From NCBI RefSeq assembly GCF_029541745.1, contig NZ_CP089746.1:620001-684000 (forward strand): 64,000 nucleotides of DNA, read 5' to 3'. The notes under the pieces were generated by a model. It worked only from the letters and a program-made list of their open reading frames with translations, did no database searches and was not told where the DNA came from. Below are positions 24,102 to 33,055 of the stretch, in pieces. The DNA is from Streptomyces sp. LX-29. GTDB lineage: Bacteria > Actinomycetota > Actinomycetes > Streptomycetales > Streptomycetaceae. The translations under genes were made by a program, and so were the position numbers. Numbering within the stretch: position 1 is the stretch's first letter; each line of letters starts with the position of its first letter.

Positions 24102-25978
24102 CAGTGGGCTCCGTTCAGGGGGGTGAGTTCGACGTCGTAGGCGCGCGCCCAGTCGTCGAGCCGGACGGTGGACTCGACGAGGATCCGCTCGAATTCGGAC
24201 AGGCTGCCCGTGGTGGTCTTGTCGGCGAGCCGGCGCGCCGCGGCCGCGTCGAGGTACGCGCTCAGGGGTGCCGCGTCGTCGCCCGCCGCGGCGGTGAGGC
24301 CGGTGATGAGGGCGCGGTCGTAGGCGGGGTCCTGGATCGACGGGTAGGCGGCCTTCTTGCGCCGTAGGACCGACTCCGGCAGCAGGTCGGCGGCGGCCGC
24401 GCGGAGCAGGGCCTTCTCCTCGCCGCTGTAGGTCTTCATCTCCCAGGGGATGTTGAAGACGTACTCGACCAGGCGGTGGTCGCAGAACGGCACCCGGCCC
24501 TCCAGTCCGCTGGCCATGCCCATGCGGTCCTTCTTGTCGAGGAGGATGGGCAGCCAGCGGGTGAGGGTGAGGTAGCCGAGCTCGCGGGTGCGACGGTCCG
24601 CGGCGTTCTCGGTGTCCGCACCGTCCAGGTGGGGGACTTCGGCGAGCGCGGTGCGGTAGAGGTCGGCCTCGTACTCCGCGAGGTCGATCCCGTCCACGAA
24701 CCACGGGTGGAACAGGGACCGCGGGTCCAGGCCGCGGTGGGCTCCCAACTTGAGCCAGGGGAAGGTCTCGGCCTTGCGCGCCTCCGGGTCGGAGAACCAC
24801 AGATAGCCGCCGAAGACCTCGTCGGCGCCTTCGCCGGACAGCGCCACCGTCGCGTGTTCCCGCACCGCGGCGAACAGCAGGTACAGCGACACGTCCAGGT
24901 CGGCGAAGTTGAACGGCAGGTCCCAGGCGCCGAGGACGGCCTTGCGCACGGCCGGGTCGAGAAGCCGGGTCCGGTCCAGGGTGATCATGTGGTGGTCGCT
25001 GCCGACGTGTCGGGCGACCTCTCGGGCGTACGGACCGTCCGGGGTGGGCCGGATGGCGTCGGCCTTGAAGTTCTCGGTGTGGCCGGTGAAGTCCACGGAG
25101 AAGGTGGCGAGCCGGCCGCCGTCGGCGGCGCGGGCACGGGCGGCGAGGGCGGTGACGGTGCTGGAGTCGAGGCCGCCGGAGAGCAGCGAGACCAGCGGCA
25201 CGTCCGCGATCATCTGCCGGGGGAGGATGTCGTCGAGCAGTGCGCGGATGGTGGCGACGGTCGTCTTCAGGTCGTCGGTGTGCGGGCGGGACTCCAGCGC
25301 CCAGTAGCGCCGCTCGACGATCCCGTCGCGGCCGACCCGTACCAGGTGGCCGGGCTTGACCTCGCGCATGCCGCGGAACGGCACCCGGCCGGGGGTGCGC
25401 AGGAAGAGCAGCGCGTCGCACAGCTCCTCGGGGCCGGCGGCGGCCTCGGCCAGCGGGTTGGCGAGGATCGCCTTGGGTTCGGAGCCGAAGAGGACGCCGT
25501 CGGGGGTGGGGTGGTAGAAGAGCGGCTTGACACCCAGCCGGTCCCGGACGAGCAGCAGCTCCTCGCGGGCGGTGTCCCAGATGGCGAGGGAGTACATGCC
25601 GTTGAGGCGGTGGACGAAGTCCACGCCCCACTCCAGGTAGGCGCGCAGGGCCACCTCCGTGTCGCTGCGGGTGGCGAACCGGTGCCCCAGGAGGGCGAGT
25701 TCCTCGCGCAGCTCGCGGAAGTTGTAGATCTCGCCGCCGTACGAGACGACGGCGCGCGGCCGGTCCCCGGGGCCGCGCTCCGGGGTGCGCATCGGCTGCG
25801 TGCCGTGCTCCAGGTCGATGATGGACAGCCGGCGGTGGCCCAGGGCCACGTGGTCGTCCAGCCAGACGCCCGCCGCGTCCGGTCCGCGGGCGGCGAGGGT
25901 GTCGGCCATGGCCGTGACGGTGTGGTGTTCGTCGGTGAGGTCGCGGGTGAAGGCGACCCATCCGGTGATGCCGCACAT
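24101..25978 (-). CDS. Asparagine-synthetase-like glutamine amidotransferase
   Basis: 625 residues from ATG 25978 (GGAG seven to ten bases upstream). The N-terminal glutaminase is complete: Cys2 in MCGITGW, HRRLSIIDL, GGEIYNFRE and RSDTEV. The synthetase domain has the ATP-pyrophosphatase loop LLSGGLDSST at 266-275 and GEGADEVFGGYLWF. The family makes asparagine or, in antibiotic clusters, amidates other carboxylates or forms lactams. Placement inside the isonitrile operon suggests it adds ammonia from glutamine to a carboxylate of the product or of its ring-cleaved form. An auxiliary asparagine synthetase cannot be excluded. Confidence 0.9.
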   Translation of the reverse strand: MCGITGWVAFTRDLTDEHHTVTAMADTLAARGPDAAGVWLDDHVALGHRRLSIIDLEHGTQPMRTPERGPGDRPRAVVSYGGEIYNFRELREELALLGHRFATRSDTEVALRAYLEWGVDFVHRLNGMYSLAIWDTAREELLLVRDRLGVKPLFYHPTPDGVLFGSEPKAILANPLAEAAAGPEELCDALLFLRTPGRVPFRGMREVKPGHLVRVGRDGIVERRYWALESRPHTDDLKTTVATIRALLDDILPRQMIADVPLVSLLSGGLDSSTVTALAARARAADGGRLATFSVDFTGHTENFKADAIRPTPDGPYAREVARHVGSDHHMITLDRTRLLDPAVRKAVLGAWDLPFNFADLDVSLYLLFAAVREHATVALSGEGADEVFGGYLWFSDPEARKAETFPWLKLGAHRGLDPRSLFHPWFVDGIDLAEYEADLYRTALAEVPHLDGADTENAADRRTRELGYLTLTRWLPILLDKKDRMGMASGLEGRVPFCDHRLVEYVFNIPWEMKTYSGEEKALLRAAAADLLPESVLRRKKAAYPSIQDPAYDRALITGLTAAAGDDAAPLSAYLDAAAARRLADKTTTGSLSEFERILVESTVRLDDWARAYDVELTPLNGAH

Positions 25979-26024
25979 GGTGTGTGCTCCGTTCTCTCGG
26001 AAGGTGCGGTCGAGTCGCGGGCGC

Positions 26025-27545
26025 TCAGTCGGCGCGGTCGAGGTCCTGCCAGGGGCCGCGGCGCCAGCCGTCGATGTCGTAGTCGTCGAGGCAGTCCTGG
26101 ACCAGCGACTCGTAGCGGGCGAGGCTGCCGCGGCTGGTCGCCCAGCGGAGCGCGTCGAGCCGGACCTGCTCGCCGTTGCCCGAGTAGTTGCGCTCGTACA
26201 GCTCGTGGCGGCCGCCGAACTCGGTGCCGATGGCGTCCCACACCAGCTTGAGCAGCTTGATCCGGTCGTGGGCGCTGGTGTCGGCGCCCCGGTAGAAGCG
26301 GTCGATGAGCGGCCGGAGTTCGGGGTTGTCCAGGTCGCGGCCACTGGACGGCACCGCGAGGGGCGCCCCGCCGAGGGTGGTCTCGAAGAGCTCGTGGACG
26401 CGGTCCCAGATCTGCGCGTTGTACATGCGCATCGCGGAGGCGTGTTCCAGCCGGGGGACGACCGTGCCGCCGCTGCCCGGTTCCGGGTCGTACGCCATCG
26501 CCGAGGTGAGCGCCCAGACCATGTCGCGCATGGTGATGATCTCGCCGACGGCGGCCTGCACCCCGCGGAACTCGTCGGTGCCGTTCGCCCGGGTGCCCCG
26601 GGAGAGCAGCCCGGCCATGAGCTCCAGCTTCACGCTCAGCCGGGTTCCGGACTGGAAGTTGTAGAGGTTCGGGAAGCCGGAGGTGGCGTAGAAGCCGGTG
26701 GCCCGCTCGATGTCGCGGTAGACGAGGACGTCCTCCCAGGGGATCAGCGCCTCGTCGAGCAGCAGCACACTGTCGTTCTCGTCGAAGCGGCTGCTGAGCG
26801 GCGCGTCGAACGGGGTGGTGGCGTGGCTGCCGTAGGGGGTGCGGCAGATCAGCTTGACGCCCGGGTTGTCCATGCGGACGAAGAAGACCAGGGCGAAGGC
26901 CTCGGCTTTGCCGGGGGCGAGGGCGGCGGAGCCGACGGGGGCGACGAATCCGGCGTTGGTGAGGGCGGAGCCCGTCGCGAGCATCTTCGCGCCGCTGACC
27001 ACCACGCCGGCGTCCGTCTCGCGCACCGCGTGCACGAAGACGTCCTCCATGTCGTGGATGGCCCGCTTGCGGTCGACGGGCGGGTTGATGATGACGTGGT
27101 TGAGGTAGAGCGCCTTGCTCGCGAACTCCCGGTACCAGGCGGTGGCGTTGTCCGCGTACGGCCCGTAGTAGTCGGCGTTGACGCCGAGGCCGGCCATGAA
27201 GGACGCCTTGTACTCGGGCGTACGGCCGAGGAATCCGTAGCTCATCCGCGCCCAGGTGGCGATGGCCTCCCGGGCCTCGACCAGTTCGGCGGCGGACCGG
27301 CTCGGTTTGAAGAACCGGTGGGTACGGATGCCGGTCGCCTCGTCGGTGCCGGTGAGGACGTCGGCGGTGGCGGGGTCGTGCAGCGCGTCGTAGAGGCGGG
27401 CGATGGACAGGGCGGAGTTACGGAAGGCGGGGTGACGGGTGACGTCCTTGATCCGCTCGCCGCCCAGATAGACATGACGGCCGTCGCGGAGGCTCTCCAG
27501 ATAGTCGTCGCCCGTCATCAGCCGATTGGTGGTGGTGTCGGTCAT
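26025..27545 (-). CDS. Flavin-dependent aromatic hydroxylase, HpaB/PvcC-like
   Basis: 506 residues from ATG 27545, overlapping the upstream stop by four bases (ATGA). Matches the large oxygenase subunit of 4-hydroxyphenylacetate 3-monooxygenase: TGDDYLESLRDGRHVYLGGE, NHVIINPPVDRKRAIHD and AGVVVSGAKMLATGSALTNA. It uses reduced flavin and oxygen to place a second hydroxyl ortho to a phenol. In Pseudomonas pvcABCD the third gene, pvcC, encodes this kind of enzyme, and the order here (pvcA-like, pvcB-like, pvcC-like) is the same. Expected product: a catechol. Reduced flavin probably comes from the reductase at 21739-22215. Confidence 0.92.
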   Translation of the reverse strand: MTDTTTNRLMTGDDYLESLRDGRHVYLGGERIKDVTRHPAFRNSALSIARLYDALHDPATADVLTGTDEATGIRTHRFFKPSRSAAELVEAREAIATWARMSYGFLGRTPEYKASFMAGLGVNADYYGPYADNATAWYREFASKALYLNHVIINPPVDRKRAIHDMEDVFVHAVRETDAGVVVSGAKMLATGSALTNAGFVAPVGSAALAPGKAEAFALVFFVRMDNPGVKLICRTPYGSHATTPFDAPLSSRFDENDSVLLLDEALIPWEDVLVYRDIERATGFYATSGFPNLYNFQSGTRLSVKLELMAGLLSRGTRANGTDEFRGVQAAVGEIITMRDMVWALTSAMAYDPEPGSGGTVVPRLEHASAMRMYNAQIWDRVHELFETTLGGAPLAVPSSGRDLDNPELRPLIDRFYRGADTSAHDRIKLLKLVWDAIGTEFGGRHELYERNYSGNGEQVRLDALRWATSRGSLARYESLVQDCLDDYDIDGWRRGPWQDLDRAD

Positions 27546-28417
27546 CGGACCAGCCCGGGGTTGTCCAGCGCCGGGGTGCCGAGCACCTGCACGCGGCGCA
27601 GATGCCGGGGGGCGCCGCTGGTGAAGGCGTTGCGGCCGTGCAGCAGCGTGTAGTTGTCGGTGACGACCAGGTCGCCGGTGCGCCAGCTGTGCGCGTAGAG
27701 GTGTGCGGGGTCGTACAGCGCGGCGCGCAGGGTCCGGTGCGCCTCCGCCATCTCGTCGTCGGGCAGGCCGGTGAACCGGAGGTCCGGGTGGTTGACGAAG
27801 TCGGCGTCGTCGGCGGACGTGGGCTCGTTGTAGCGGATCACGGGGGTGCCGGTGACGGGGTGGGCGGTGACGAGGGGGGAGGTGGTGACGCTGTCGTAGA
27901 ACTCCATCTCGCGGTGGTACGTGCCGGTCACCGCGGACCACGTGGCGACGGTCTCCGGGTCGGTGTCGCGGAGTACGGCGGGCGTGTTCGAGAACGTCGT
28001 CTCGCCACCGTTGTCGACGCCGGGCGCCTGCACACACTGGAAGACCTGGAACTCGGGTATCTGCTCGCGGTACATGCCGTCCCAGTGCATCGGCATGTAG
28101 CTGGAGTCGAAGATGTGGTCCTCCGGTCGCTCCTTCTCGATCAGGTCGAGGACGGTGCCGAAGGGCCAGACGCTGAGCTCGCCCCACTGCTCGCTGTACG
28201 CGGCGAGCTCCTGCGGGGTGTCGAAGCCGTCGAAGCCGCGGAGCAGCAGGATGTGGTGCTCGCGGACGAGATCCCGCAGGGTGGCGACGGGGAGCTCGCT
28301 CACCCGCGCGCCGGGGCGCGGGGCGTGGATGGCCACGCCGAAGGGCTCGATGGGGGTGGTCTCGATGGGGGTGGTCTCGATGGGGGTGGTCTCGATGTCG
28401 TGGGGGGTGTCCGTCAT
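27542..28417 (-). CDS. Fe(II)/2-oxoglutarate oxygenase, TauD family, PvcB/IsnB-like
   Basis: 291 residues from ATG 28417. Iron ligands are visible as MHWDGMY (His111, Asp113) and TLLHGRNAF (His260), with RHLRRVQ (272-274) for 2-oxoglutarate. Upstream of the fold the N-terminus carries three exact IETTP units (residues 8-22) from a 15-bp repeat. In isonitrile pathways PvcB/IsnB desaturates or decarboxylates the isocyano acid made by PvcA/IsnA. The gene follows the PvcA-like gene by 78 bp and overlaps the next gene. Assignment to PvcB rests on family plus context. Confidence 0.88.
   Translation of the reverse strand: MTDTPHDIETTPIETTPIETTPIEPFGVAIHAPRPGARVSELPVATLRDLVREHHILLLRGFDGFDTPQELAAYSEQWGELSVWPFGTVLDLIEKERPEDHIFDSSYMPMHWDGMYREQIPEFQVFQCVQAPGVDNGGETTFSNTPAVLRDTDPETVATWSAVTGTYHREMEFYDSVTTSPLVTAHPVTGTPVIRYNEPTSADDADFVNHPDLRFTGLPDDEMAEAHRTLRAALYDPAHLYAHSWRTGDLVVTDNYTLLHGRNAFTSGAPRHLRRVQVLGTPALDNPGLVR
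28346..28390 (-). repeat. Three perfect 15-bp in-frame repeats
   Basis: CTCGATGGGGGTGGT is repeated exactly three times (28346-28360, 28361-28375, 28376-28390) and encodes IETTP units at the N-terminus of the TauD-family oxygenase. Copy-number change would keep the frame. Confidence 0.9.
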
Positions 28418-28495
28418 GGTGCTTCCTGTCGTGGGGAGGTGGTGAGAGGTGAGGGCGGGGTGGCGGTGGTTGGGCCGGCCGAACCCGTCGGGCTC

Positions 28496-29491
28496 CTATG
28501 CGCGGGACCTGTTCCCCGTCTCGCTCCGCGTCGGGGCGTCGTCGGCCCGCTCCAGGACGTAGTGGGTGGCCCGGCCCGCCGTGTACACCGGCTGGGCGCC
28601 CGCCTCCTCGGCCTCGGCGCGCTTCATCAGGGTGTAGCCGCCGGGGGTCTCCACCGCGACGCCGTGCCAGGGCGTCAGCCAGGCGTCGGGGGTGTCGGCG
28701 AGGAGGATGCCTATCTTGTCCGTGGCGCACGGCTGGGGGTGGATCGACAGCCGGACGGCGGTGGGGAAGAGCTCGTCGAGCAGCCGGCCCCAGGCGCGGC
28801 TGCGCTGGATGACCTGGTAGGCGAGGTCCCGGCACCTGCGCTGGAGGGCGGACCGGGTGCCGGTCCAGGACGGCCCGGAGAGGTCCTCCAGCATGAACCG
28901 GGTGATACCCCGGTACATGCTGAGGGGCGCGCCACCGGCCCGTACCTCCTCGCGCAGTTCCTCAAGGCTCGGGGCGTAGCCGGCGGACAGCATGGCCCGC
29001 ATGTCCTGGTGCCCGGCGCCCCGGTAGACGTCGTCGAGGGTGAACTGCTCGAGGTGGGGCCCGCCGATGCGCCCGATGAGGGCGTTGATGCCCTCGGCGT
29101 ACCCGGAGACGTCCTCGTCGCGGACGCCGAGCAGGTCGTTGAAGACCCGCCCGTCGGAGCAGATCCTGATGACCGCGCCGGGCGGGTAGATCTCGGCGAT
29201 GCGCTCGCAGAGCGTGTTGAGGAACCGCAGCGCGAGTTCCTCGGCCAGGTCGGGCAGGGTGCCGAGGACCTTGGCCGGGTTCGGGGACTTGGTGGGAAAG
29301 GCCGGCAGGACGAACTCGACGCGTCGGCCGCTCTCCATGGTGCCGCGCACCGCGTCCAGGTGATACCTGACGCAGCGCAGGCACACCCTGCCCGTGCAGC
29401 CGCCGTCCCGCAGCCTGCGTTGGTGGGTCAGGACCTCCCGGATCACCTCGACGGCGGCCAGTTCGATATCGGGTGCGGTCAGATCGGACAC
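28496..29491 (-). CDS. Isonitrile (isocyanide) synthase, PvcA/IsnA family
   Basis: 331 residues from GTG 29491, with GGGAGG six bases upstream. Diagnostic family blocks are present: FVLPAFPTKSPNPAKVLGTL at 60-79, VIRICSDGRVFNDLLGV at 107-123, AVRLSIHPQP at 245-254 with KIGI at 259-262, and WLTPWHGVAVE at 271-281. The family converts the amino group of tyrosine or tryptophan to an isonitrile using ribulose-5-phosphate. The N-terminus has C-x4-C-x2-C (residues 32-40), which I do not recall as conserved. First gene of the seven-gene operon; a SARP regulator is upstream on the same strand. Confidence 0.93.
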   Translation of the reverse strand: MSDLTAPDIELAAVEVIREVLTHQRRLRDGGCTGRVCLRCVRYHLDAVRGTMESGRRVEFVLPAFPTKSPNPAKVLGTLPDLAEELALRFLNTLCERIAEIYPPGAVIRICSDGRVFNDLLGVRDEDVSGYAEGINALIGRIGGPHLEQFTLDDVYRGAGHQDMRAMLSAGYAPSLEELREEVRAGGAPLSMYRGITRFMLEDLSGPSWTGTRSALQRRCRDLAYQVIQRSRAWGRLLDELFPTAVRLSIHPQPCATDKIGILLADTPDAWLTPWHGVAVETPGGYTLMKRAEAEEAGAQPVYTAGRATHYVLERADDAPTRSETGNRSRA

Positions 29492-29881
29492 CGCGCCTCC
29501 CTTCGTGGACTGGGATCCACGGTCGTCGGCGCGCGCATACGAAACGCACAATCCGCATCCGGCGGAAGCTGTGCGCCGGGGCGGAGTCCGGTGGGTGCGG
29601 CGCGAACTCCCAGCGGGACGGGACCGCGCGTCCCCCACCGGACCGCGTTCCGCGCGGGGCCGCGTTCCGCGCGGGGCCGCCGCCGTAACCGGGCGGTCCA
29701 GGCCACGGCCCACCGGGGTGACAACCCGCGGGGGACAGAGGTCAAGGCCCCGCGGGGGACTTGAGGCAAGGGCCCCGCGGGGAGCAAGGGGCGACCGCCC
29801 ACTGGAGCGACCGCCCGCCGGGCCGACCGCCCCCTGGAGCGCCAGCCCACTGGAGCGAGAGCCCGCTGGGGCGAGCCCGGG
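29492..29881. promoter_or_regulatory. Operon leader/promoter region with repeats
   Basis: 390-bp spacer between the SARP gene and the isonitrile synthase, both on the minus strand. It contains a perfect 17-bp tandem duplication (29643-29659 and 29660-29676, CCGCGTTCCGCGCGGGG), three CCCGCGGGG palindromes at about 29729-29780, and CACTGGAGCGA/GCCGGGCCGA-type repeats up to 29880, likely terminating the SARP transcript. The operon promoter should lie in the less repetitive 29500-29580 part; I could not fix a -10/-35 pair or a SARP heptamer repeat by eye. Confidence 0.5.
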
Positions 29882-32869
29882 TCACCGCCTCGCCGCGGGA
29901 GCCCCCTCGGCCGTCCTGGGGGCCGGCACCCCCACCGCGCTCAGTTCCAGCTCCGCGCGTTCCGCCCAGAAGGGCATCCCCAGGGCCCGGAAACCGGCCA
30001 ACGCCTCCCGCACATGCCCGGCGCCCCTCCCCTCATCACCCATCGCCCTGTACGCCCTGCCCAGCCAGTAGGCCGCGAGCGTCTCGCCTCGCCTCTCCCC
30101 CAGCTCCGCGAAGATCGTCGCCGCCTCTCCGAGCGACGCCAGCGCCCGGGGCGCCTGGTCCGGCCCCAGGTCCACATGCATGCGGCCCAGCGTCAGCAGC
30201 GCATAGGCCTCGCCGGGCCGGTGCCGCACCATGCGGTACTCGGCCAGCGCCCGGTGCAGATGGCGCGCCGCCCGGCCGAACCGGCCGTGCCTCAGCTCCG
30301 CGACGGCCAGCAGTTGCAGCACGTCCGCGAGGGCGAGCGGATGGGCGAGCCGCTCGACCGTCTCCAGGACCGGCCCCAGTGCCTCGATCGCCTCGGCCTG
30401 CCGGTCCTGGCAGACGAGCGCGTACCCGAGGCTGCGCATCGCGAGGACCCACCCGTGCCGGTCGCCGAGGGCGTCGAGCGCGGCGGCGGCCGACGCGGCG
30501 TCCGCGTGGGCGAGTTCGGCCATGCCCCGGTCGCTGATGGCGAAGGCGCGGTGGGTGCGCAGCCGGGCCGCGTGGTGCGCCTCACCCAGCTCGTCCAACT
30601 GCTCGATGGCGAAAGCCCACTGGTTGGCGGCCTCGTGCACCCGGCCGCGGACGGCGGACGCCCGGGCCAGGGAGCCCTGCGCGACGGCGACGGCGACGGC
30701 GTCACCGGCGGTCGCGGCCCGCTCGTGCTCGGCCCGGACCACCCGCTCCCACTCGTCCCACCAGTTACGCAGGTGGCAGACCTCCTCCAGGGCCAGTGCC
30801 AGGGCGAACGACTCCGGCCCGTACCCGGCGTCCGCCGCCCACTCGGCCGCCGTGACAAGGCCGGCGCGCTCGCCCTCCAGCCAGCCGACGGGGTCGGTCG
30901 TACCGCCGCGTACGACGTCGACCGGGACCCCACGGATGAGCTGGTCGGCTGCGGCCCGGATGCGGGAGAGCCAGCCGTCGAGGACGCGGGCGACCGCCGC
31001 GTGCCGCCAGGGCGCGGACTCCTCGGCCGTGGCGCGCCGCGCCGCGTGGGCGTGCAGCAGGTCGTGCAGGCGGTAGCGGGGCCGGCCCTGCACATCGGTG
31101 CCGACGACCTGCACGAGGTGGGCGTCGAGCAGCGCGTCGATCGAGCGGTCGGCCTCGGGGGCGTCCAGCAGCGCGGACAGGACCCATCCCGGGAACTCCG
31201 GTGAGGGGAGCATGCCGAGAGCGCGGAAGGCGCGGGCGGCGGCGGGCGCCAGGCCGCGGTAGCCGGCGGCGAGGCAGGCCGCGACGGCGTTCTCCCCGTC
31301 GCTCGGCCCGTCGAGTCGGTCCGCGAGCCGTTCGAGTGTCAGGTCCGGGCTGCCGGCGAGCCGGGCCGCGGCGACCCGCAGGGCCAGGGGCAGCCCGGCG
31401 CAGGCCGCCAGGACGCGTGCGGCGGCGTCCGGTTCCGCGTCGAGTCGCGGGCAGTCGTCCACGATCCGGCGCAGCAGCGTGCGCGCCTCCTCCTCGCCGA
31501 ACGGTCCGACGGCGACGACCCGCGCGCCGTCGAACCGGTCCGGGCGGGCACGGCTGGTGATCAGGACCGCGCAGCCGGGGATGCCCGGCAGCAGCGGGCG
31601 GACCTGTTCCTCGTGCGCCGCGTCGTCGAGCAGCACCAGCACCTTGCGGTCGCCCAGCAGGGAGCGGAACATCCCGGCCCGGTCCACCGTCGCCTCCGGT
31701 ATGGAGGACCCGGCGACGCCCAGGCTGGTCAGCAGGTCGGCGAGCACCTCGCCGGGGGTACGCCGGGGGCCGCGCGCGCCGTCCAGGCGGAGGAACAGCC
31801 GGCCGTCGGGGAAGGCGTGCCGCAGCAGATGGGCGACGCGGGTGGCCAGGGTGGTCTTGCCGACGCCGGGTGGTCCGGTGAGTACCACGACGGGGCCGGC
31901 GGGGGGCGGCGGTTCGCCGGCGGCGGTCGGGGACAGGGGTTCGGCAGCGGGCTCCAGCAGGGCGGCGACCCGCGAGGTCAGCAGGTCACGGCCGACGAAG
32001 TCGGCGATGTCGGGAGGGAGTTGGTCGACGGTCCGCCAGACGGCGGCGGGTCTCGCGGGATGCACGGGCTCGGGCGGACCGCCGAGGGCGGGGTCGCGGG
32101 TGAGGACCGCGCGGTGCAGTCGGCGGAGCTCCTCGCCCGGTTCGAGTCCCAACTCGTCGCGCAGGGCGGCGCGGGCGAGGGCGTACGACTTGAGCGCGTC
32201 GCCGGGACGGCGGCAGCGGTACTGAGCGAGCATCAGCTTGGCCCACAGGGACTCGCGCAACGGATGCCGGTCGGTCTGCTCGCGCAACAGCCCTATCGCC
32301 TCCCGGTGTTCCCCGAGCGCGAGGCGCGCCTCGGCGTACTCCTCGAACGCGACCATCCGCGCCTCCTCCAGGCGGGCGGCCTCGATGCGCAGGGCGTCGT
32401 GGTGCGTCACCCGGTCGAAGGCGCCGTCGCGCCACAGCTCCAGCGCCTCGCGCAGTCGGGCGGCGGAGGTGCGGTGCTCGCCCTCGGCCAGCGCGGCGCG
32501 GCCCTGGGCGACGAGTTCCTCGAAGCGGTGCGCGTCCAGTTCGCCCTGCCGCACGAGCAGCCGGTAGCCGCCGTGGCCGAGGCTCAACCGACCCTCGTCG
32601 GCGCCCGTGTGCAGGGCCCGGCGGAGGCCGGCGACGTAACTGCGGAGGTTGGCCTGGGCGGAGGCGGGCGGGGCCTCTCCCCAGATGGCGTCGCAGAGGC
32701 GCTCCCCGGACACTGCGGCGTTGGCGTTGAGGATCAGCGTGGCGAGCAGGGTCCGCTGCTTCGGCCCACCGAGCGGTAGCACACGGCCGTCCGCGACCGC
32801 CTCGACGGGGCCCAGCACCTTGAACTCGATGCGCGGAAGGTCCACCCGCGCCACCCCTTTGTCGTACAC
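29882..32869 (-). CDS. AfsR/SARP-type activator with NB-ARC ATPase and TPR domains
   Basis: 995 residues from GTG 32869; a GTG eight codons later (32845), with AAAGGGG upstream, may be the real start. Residues about 10-105 are an OmpR-like DNA-binding winged helix (LGGPKQRTLLATLILNANAA, LCDAIWGEAPPASAQANLRS), then the bacterial transcriptional activator domain (about 110-260), an NB-ARC ATPase (Walker A GPPGVGKTT near 335, LVLLDDAAHEEQVRPLLPGI) and C-terminal TPR-like repeats (about 690-980). Large SARPs commonly activate adjacent antibiotic operons, so it is the best candidate activator of the isonitrile operon 390 bp downstream. Confidence 0.92.
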   Translation of the reverse strand: MYDKGVARVDLPRIEFKVLGPVEAVADGRVLPLGGPKQRTLLATLILNANAAVSGERLCDAIWGEAPPASAQANLRSYVAGLRRALHTGADEGRLSLGHGGYRLLVRQGELDAHRFEELVAQGRAALAEGEHRTSAARLREALELWRDGAFDRVTHHDALRIEAARLEEARMVAFEEYAEARLALGEHREAIGLLREQTDRHPLRESLWAKLMLAQYRCRRPGDALKSYALARAALRDELGLEPGEELRRLHRAVLTRDPALGGPPEPVHPARPAAVWRTVDQLPPDIADFVGRDLLTSRVAALLEPAAEPLSPTAAGEPPPPAGPVVVLTGPPGVGKTTLATRVAHLLRHAFPDGRLFLRLDGARGPRRTPGEVLADLLTSLGVAGSSIPEATVDRAGMFRSLLGDRKVLVLLDDAAHEEQVRPLLPGIPGCAVLITSRARPDRFDGARVVAVGPFGEEEARTLLRRIVDDCPRLDAEPDAAARVLAACAGLPLALRVAAARLAGSPDLTLERLADRLDGPSDGENAVAACLAAGYRGLAPAAARAFRALGMLPSPEFPGWVLSALLDAPEADRSIDALLDAHLVQVVGTDVQGRPRYRLHDLLHAHAARRATAEESAPWRHAAVARVLDGWLSRIRAAADQLIRGVPVDVVRGGTTDPVGWLEGERAGLVTAAEWAADAGYGPESFALALALEEVCHLRNWWDEWERVVRAEHERAATAGDAVAVAVAQGSLARASAVRGRVHEAANQWAFAIEQLDELGEAHHAARLRTHRAFAISDRGMAELAHADAASAAAALDALGDRHGWVLAMRSLGYALVCQDRQAEAIEALGPVLETVERLAHPLALADVLQLLAVAELRHGRFGRAARHLHRALAEYRMVRHRPGEAYALLTLGRMHVDLGPDQAPRALASLGEAATIFAELGERRGETLAAYWLGRAYRAMGDEGRGAGHVREALAGFRALGMPFWAERAELELSAVGVPAPRTAEGAPAARR

Positions 32870-33055
32870 CTTCGAAACATGGTCAGGCGGACCACCCTAT
32901 GGGTCGGCGCCGCCCCTTGCGCGGCCCGCTTCCCGAGACCGACCCACGGTGCTCCCAGACCGCCGCGCACGAGGCCGCCCGAGTCGCCGCAGGCGCGGCG
33001 GGCGGTGTGGAGGAGCAGGCGTGTCCGCGCCCGTTCCACGGCGCGTGGATCGGCC

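Noticed and set aside
24101-25978. AsnB-like gene as the housekeeping asparagine synthetase
   Set aside because: It shares bases with the next operon gene and lies inside the isonitrile operon, so a pathway role is favoured, though not proven.
28346-28390. Possible CRISPR-like spacing of short repeats
   Set aside because: Units are contiguous, in frame and coding, with no spacers. No other stretch shows a repeat-spacer array.
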